Positions 7,104 to 8,402 of a stretch of 8,402 nt of DNA are shown here, in pieces (the stretch's first letter is position 1; each line of letters opens with the position of its first letter). Origin of the DNA: Nitrospirota bacterium. Its GTDB lineage: Bacteria > Nitrospirota > Thermodesulfovibrionia > Thermodesulfovibrionales > JdFR-85. The stretch spans positions 1-8,402 of the forward strand of contig JAADGU010000035.1 in NCBI GenBank assembly GCA_013152195.1. Reading direction: 5' to 3'. The notes beneath the pieces were generated by a model. The model worked only from the letters and a program-made list of their open reading frames with translations, ran no database searches and had not been told where the DNA came from. The position numbers and the translations under genes were made by a program.

Positions 7104-7153
7104 TCAGGTACTAAAAACTAATACCCGCATTTTCGGGTCACTAAACAACCTGA
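7104..7153 (-). other. nested hairpin in the nusG-rplK gap, possible L11-L1 leader
   Basis: An outer inverted repeat (TCAGGT/ACCTGA, 7104-7109 with 7148-7153) encloses an inner hairpin (ACCCG/CGGGT, 7123-7127 with 7134-7138). It lies in the 101-base gap before rplK, where other bacteria carry the mRNA site bound by L1 for feedback. I do not see a clear L1-site consensus, so the role is a guess. A TTTTT run five bases after the inner stem is too weak to call a terminator. Confidence 0.35.
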
Positions 7154-7160
7154 CTAATGA

Positions 7161-7685
7161 TTAAGTCTTTTCCACCTGATAAAAACTGAGCTCCACAGGC
7201 GTCTGCCTTCCGAATATACTCACCATCACCTTCAACCTTCCATGGTCAATATCTATTTCATCAACGACACCCACAAAGTTAGCGAATGGACCGTCAATTA
7301 TACGCACATTCTCACCCCGCTGGTACTGTGTTTTGGGAGGCTGCTGCGGGGCCCTCTCCAGCTGCTGCAGGACAATCTCAACCTCCTCTACAGGCAAGGC
7401 CAAAGGCTTGGTTCCGCCAACAAATCCTGTCACACGGGGGATACTCCTTATCAGATGCCAGGTCTCGTCATCAAGCACCATCTCCACCAGGATGTATCCG
7501 GGATAAAACTTCTTGTCCGTCTCTTTCTTTTTTCCGCTCTTAAGCTCAACAACACGCTCAGTCGGAATAAGCACACGGGATATTTTATCCTCCAACCCCT
7601 TTCTCTTTACCTTATCCTCTATGGCATCCCTGACCTTCTCCTCAAATCCGGAATATGTATGTACAACGTACCAGTTTTTCTCCAT
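7161..7685 (-). CDS. nusG: transcription termination/antitermination factor NusG
   Basis: NusG binds the clamp of RNA polymerase, suppresses pausing, and connects the polymerase to Rho or to the leading ribosome. It is 174 residues. The N-terminal NGN domain starts WYVVHTYSGFEEKVRDAI and includes FYPGYILVEM near residues 61-70 and PRVTGFVG near 84-91. A short linker (ERAPQQPPKTQYQ) leads to the KOW domain at about 122-174 (RGENVRIIDGPFANFVGVVDEID). ATG at 7685 follows the secE stop by ten bases, with AAGGTAGGGG upstream at the end of secE, so the two genes are surely co-translated. Confidence 0.99.
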   Translation of the reverse strand: MEKNWYVVHTYSGFEEKVRDAIEDKVKRKGLEDKISRVLIPTERVVELKSGKKKETDKKFYPGYILVEMVLDDETWHLIRSIPRVTGFVGGTKPLALPVEEVEIVLQQLERAPQQPPKTQYQRGENVRIIDGPFANFVGVVDEIDIDHGRLKVMVSIFGRQTPVELSFYQVEKT

Positions 7686-7695
7686 TGCCCCTACC

Positions 7696-7881
7696 TTAAC
7701 TTAAAATAAATTTCACAAACTTCGACAAAATAAAGTCAACCATCCCAAGAAATACCGCAACAATAAGGGTAGATATTATAACCACCCACGTTGAACCTAT
7801 TAATTCATCCTTAGTTGGAAACAGTACCTTTTTTGTCTCCAGCTTTACTTCTCTCAGGAAATTCTTTATTCCTTTTAGCAT
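7696..7881 (-). CDS. secE: preprotein translocase subunit SecE
   Basis: SecE clamps SecY in the inner-membrane protein-export channel. The 61-residue protein is the short single-span form: an amphipathic N-terminal helix (FLREVKLETKKVLFPTKDEL, residues 8-27) with the conserved K-x-V-x-x-P-x-x-x-E pattern, then one transmembrane segment at about 32-56 (WVVIISTLIVAVFLGMVDFI). E. coli SecE has two extra spans that are absent here, as in most bacteria. ATG at 7881 has a modest AGGAA about ten bases upstream. It is placed between tRNA-Trp and nusG, the common arrangement. Confidence 0.97.
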   Translation of the reverse strand: MLKGIKNFLREVKLETKKVLFPTKDELIGSTWVVIISTLIVAVFLGMVDFILSKFVKFILS

Positions 7882-7929
7882 TTTCCGATTCCTGTTCCTG
7901 AAATATATTTAGTAAATAACAGTTCTGAC

Positions 7930-7957
7930 ATCATACCCTTTCATAATTCAATCACAA
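7930..7957 (-). promoter_or_regulatory. candidate sigma-70-type promoter for secE-nusG
   Basis: In the 86-base gap between tRNA-Trp and secE the minus strand reads TTGTGA (7957-7952), 16 bases, then TATGAT (7935-7930). These match the consensus hexamers at four and five of six positions. It would start transcription about 40 bases before the secE ATG. The gap could also just be tRNA-mRNA spacer processed from a longer transcript. Confidence 0.35.
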
Positions 7958-7967
7958 TACAAAAATA

Positions 7968-8044
7968 TGGCAGGCCAGGCAGGATTCGAACCCGCAACCC
8001 TCGGATTTGGAGTCCGACGCTCTACCAGTTAGAGCTACTGGCCT
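7968..8044 (-). tRNA. trnW: tRNA-Trp (anticodon CCA)
   Basis: The minus strand folds as a complete cloverleaf. The acceptor stem AGGCCAG/CTGGCCT has seven pairs, the D arm is GCTC/GAGC, the anticodon arm TCGGA/TCCGA holds loop CTCCAAA with anticodon CCA, and the T arm is GCGGG/CCTGC with loop TTCGAAT and one G-U pair. The discriminator base is G, normal for tryptophan, and the terminal CCA is encoded (7970-7968). It lies 42 bases after rpmG and 86 before secE, so it is probably cut from a tuf-rpmG-trnW-secE transcript. Confidence 0.98.
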
Positions 8045-8053
8045 ATCAATATA

Positions 8054-8088
8054 AATTGTCGATTGAAAATAGTCAATAGTCAATTGCT
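8054..8088. repeat. five-unit heptamer array, rpmG-tRNA gap
   Basis: The plus strand divides into AATTGTC, GATTGAA, AATAGTC, AATAGTC, AATTGCT without slippage. It fills most of the 42-base gap and reaches into the rpmG stop codon (8087-8089). The GATTGA core is shared with the arrays in the rplK-rplA and rplA-rplJ gaps. Confidence 0.65.
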
Positions 8089-8239
8089 ACGCCTTTGTCT
8101 CCTTGTGAGAAGTATGCTTTCTGCAGTGACGGCAATACTTCTTCAGCTGAAGTTTTTCCGTTGTATTCTTCTTGTTCTTCATGGTTGAGTAATTCCTGTT
8201 TCTGCACTCTGCACATTGTAAAAGTATAATATCCCTCAT
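8087..8239 (-). CDS. rpmG: 50S ribosomal protein bL33, zinc-binding form
   Basis: L33 is a small protein of the large subunit near the E site. The translation is 50 residues: MRDIILLQCAECRNRNYST, a lysine-rich middle, and YCRHCRKHTSHKETK. Two CxxC pairs (Cys9/12 and Cys36/39) make the zinc ribbon, so this is the cysteine-bearing form, not the zinc-independent paralogue. ATG at 8239 has AAGAGGA about ten bases upstream. A tiny ATG-AGA-TGA overlaps the start five bases upstream but has no visible role. It follows tuf by 44 bases with no terminator seen, so co-transcription is likely. Confidence 0.96.
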   Translation of the reverse strand: MRDIILLQCAECRNRNYSTMKNKKNTTEKLQLKKYCRHCRKHTSHKETKA

Positions 8240-8283
8240 CTCATTTTATCCTCTTCTTGAAGTAACTGCTATTTTCATAAAAT

Positions 8284-8402
8284 TTACTCAATTATCTTGG
8301 TAACAACACCGGCGCCTACAGTACGGCCACCTTCCCTTATCGCAAACCTTACTCCCTCTTCCATTGCTACGGTCGTTATCAGCTCCACCTCTACATTTAC
8401 GT
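8284..8402 (-). CDS. tuf: elongation factor Tu (partial, C-terminus)
   Basis: Only the last 38 or so codons are present, ending in TAA at 8284-8286. They read VNVEVELITTVAMEEGVRFA, then IREGGRTVGAGVVTKIIE, the invariable end of EF-Tu domain 3, which takes part in binding aminoacyl-tRNA and EF-Ts. The usual LITPVAM is LITTVAM here, a mild substitution. The gene enters from the right edge and is the most upstream gene in the window; bacteria often carry two tuf copies, and this one is in the position next to rpmG, trnW and secE. Confidence 0.97.
   Translation of the reverse strand, partial: VNVEVELITTVAMEEGVRFAIREGGRTVGAGVVTKIIE

Noticed and set aside
7123..7138. Intrinsic terminator after nusG
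   Set aside because: The stem is only five pairs, the T-run is separated from it by five bases, and nusG-rplK is normally co-transcribed.
7242..7709. Plus-strand frames opposite nusG (7242-7709, 7286-7543, 7513-7704)
   Set aside because: They are antisense to an intact, highly conserved nusG and show no recognisable protein features.

Overview
The window is a section of the conserved bacterial ribosomal-protein and RNA-polymerase gene cluster, read entirely on the minus strand. In transcription order (right to left) it holds: the 3' end of tuf, rpmG, tRNA-Trp(CCA), secE, nusG, rplK, rplA, an L10 leader RNA, rplJ, rplL, rpoB, and the first 143 codons of rpoC, which runs off the left edge. All the protein products look intact and ordinary. 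No mobile element, CRISPR array or accessory gene is visible.

The organism is a bacterium of moderate GC content. The long RpoB with a charged helical insertion before the catalytic loop, the separate rpoB and rpoC genes, the zinc-binding form of L33, and the tuf-rpmG-trnW-secE-nusG order suit a diderm lineage such as Nitrospirota or Desulfobacterota-like bacteria. This placement is an impression from protein character and not a phylogenetic result.

The genes supply translation elongation (EF-Tu, L33, L11, L1, the L10/L12 stalk, tRNA-Trp), protein export (SecE), and transcription (NusG, RNA polymerase beta and beta'). Two control points can be read from the sequence. The first is an L10 leader with a kink-turn-like internal loop ahead of rplJ, expected to mediate feedback by the L10-L12 complex. 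The second is a long AU-rich hairpin followed by a U-run between rplL and rpoB, where other bacteria have a partial attenuator that separates ribosomal-protein from polymerase expression.

The unusual part lies between the genes. Five of the intergenic gaps carry short degenerate tandem arrays in strict 7-base register, some folded back as inverted copies. The best example is nine consecutive heptamers (63 bases) between the L10 leader and the rplJ ribosome-binding site. One such array forms the rplL-rpoB hairpin. A second oddity is that rplJ appears to start at CTG: the only frame-compatible start behind a strong Shine-Dalgarno sequence is CTG at 5525, because an in-frame TAG lies two codons upstream and the first conventional start is a GTG 23 codons downstream, inside the conserved protein.
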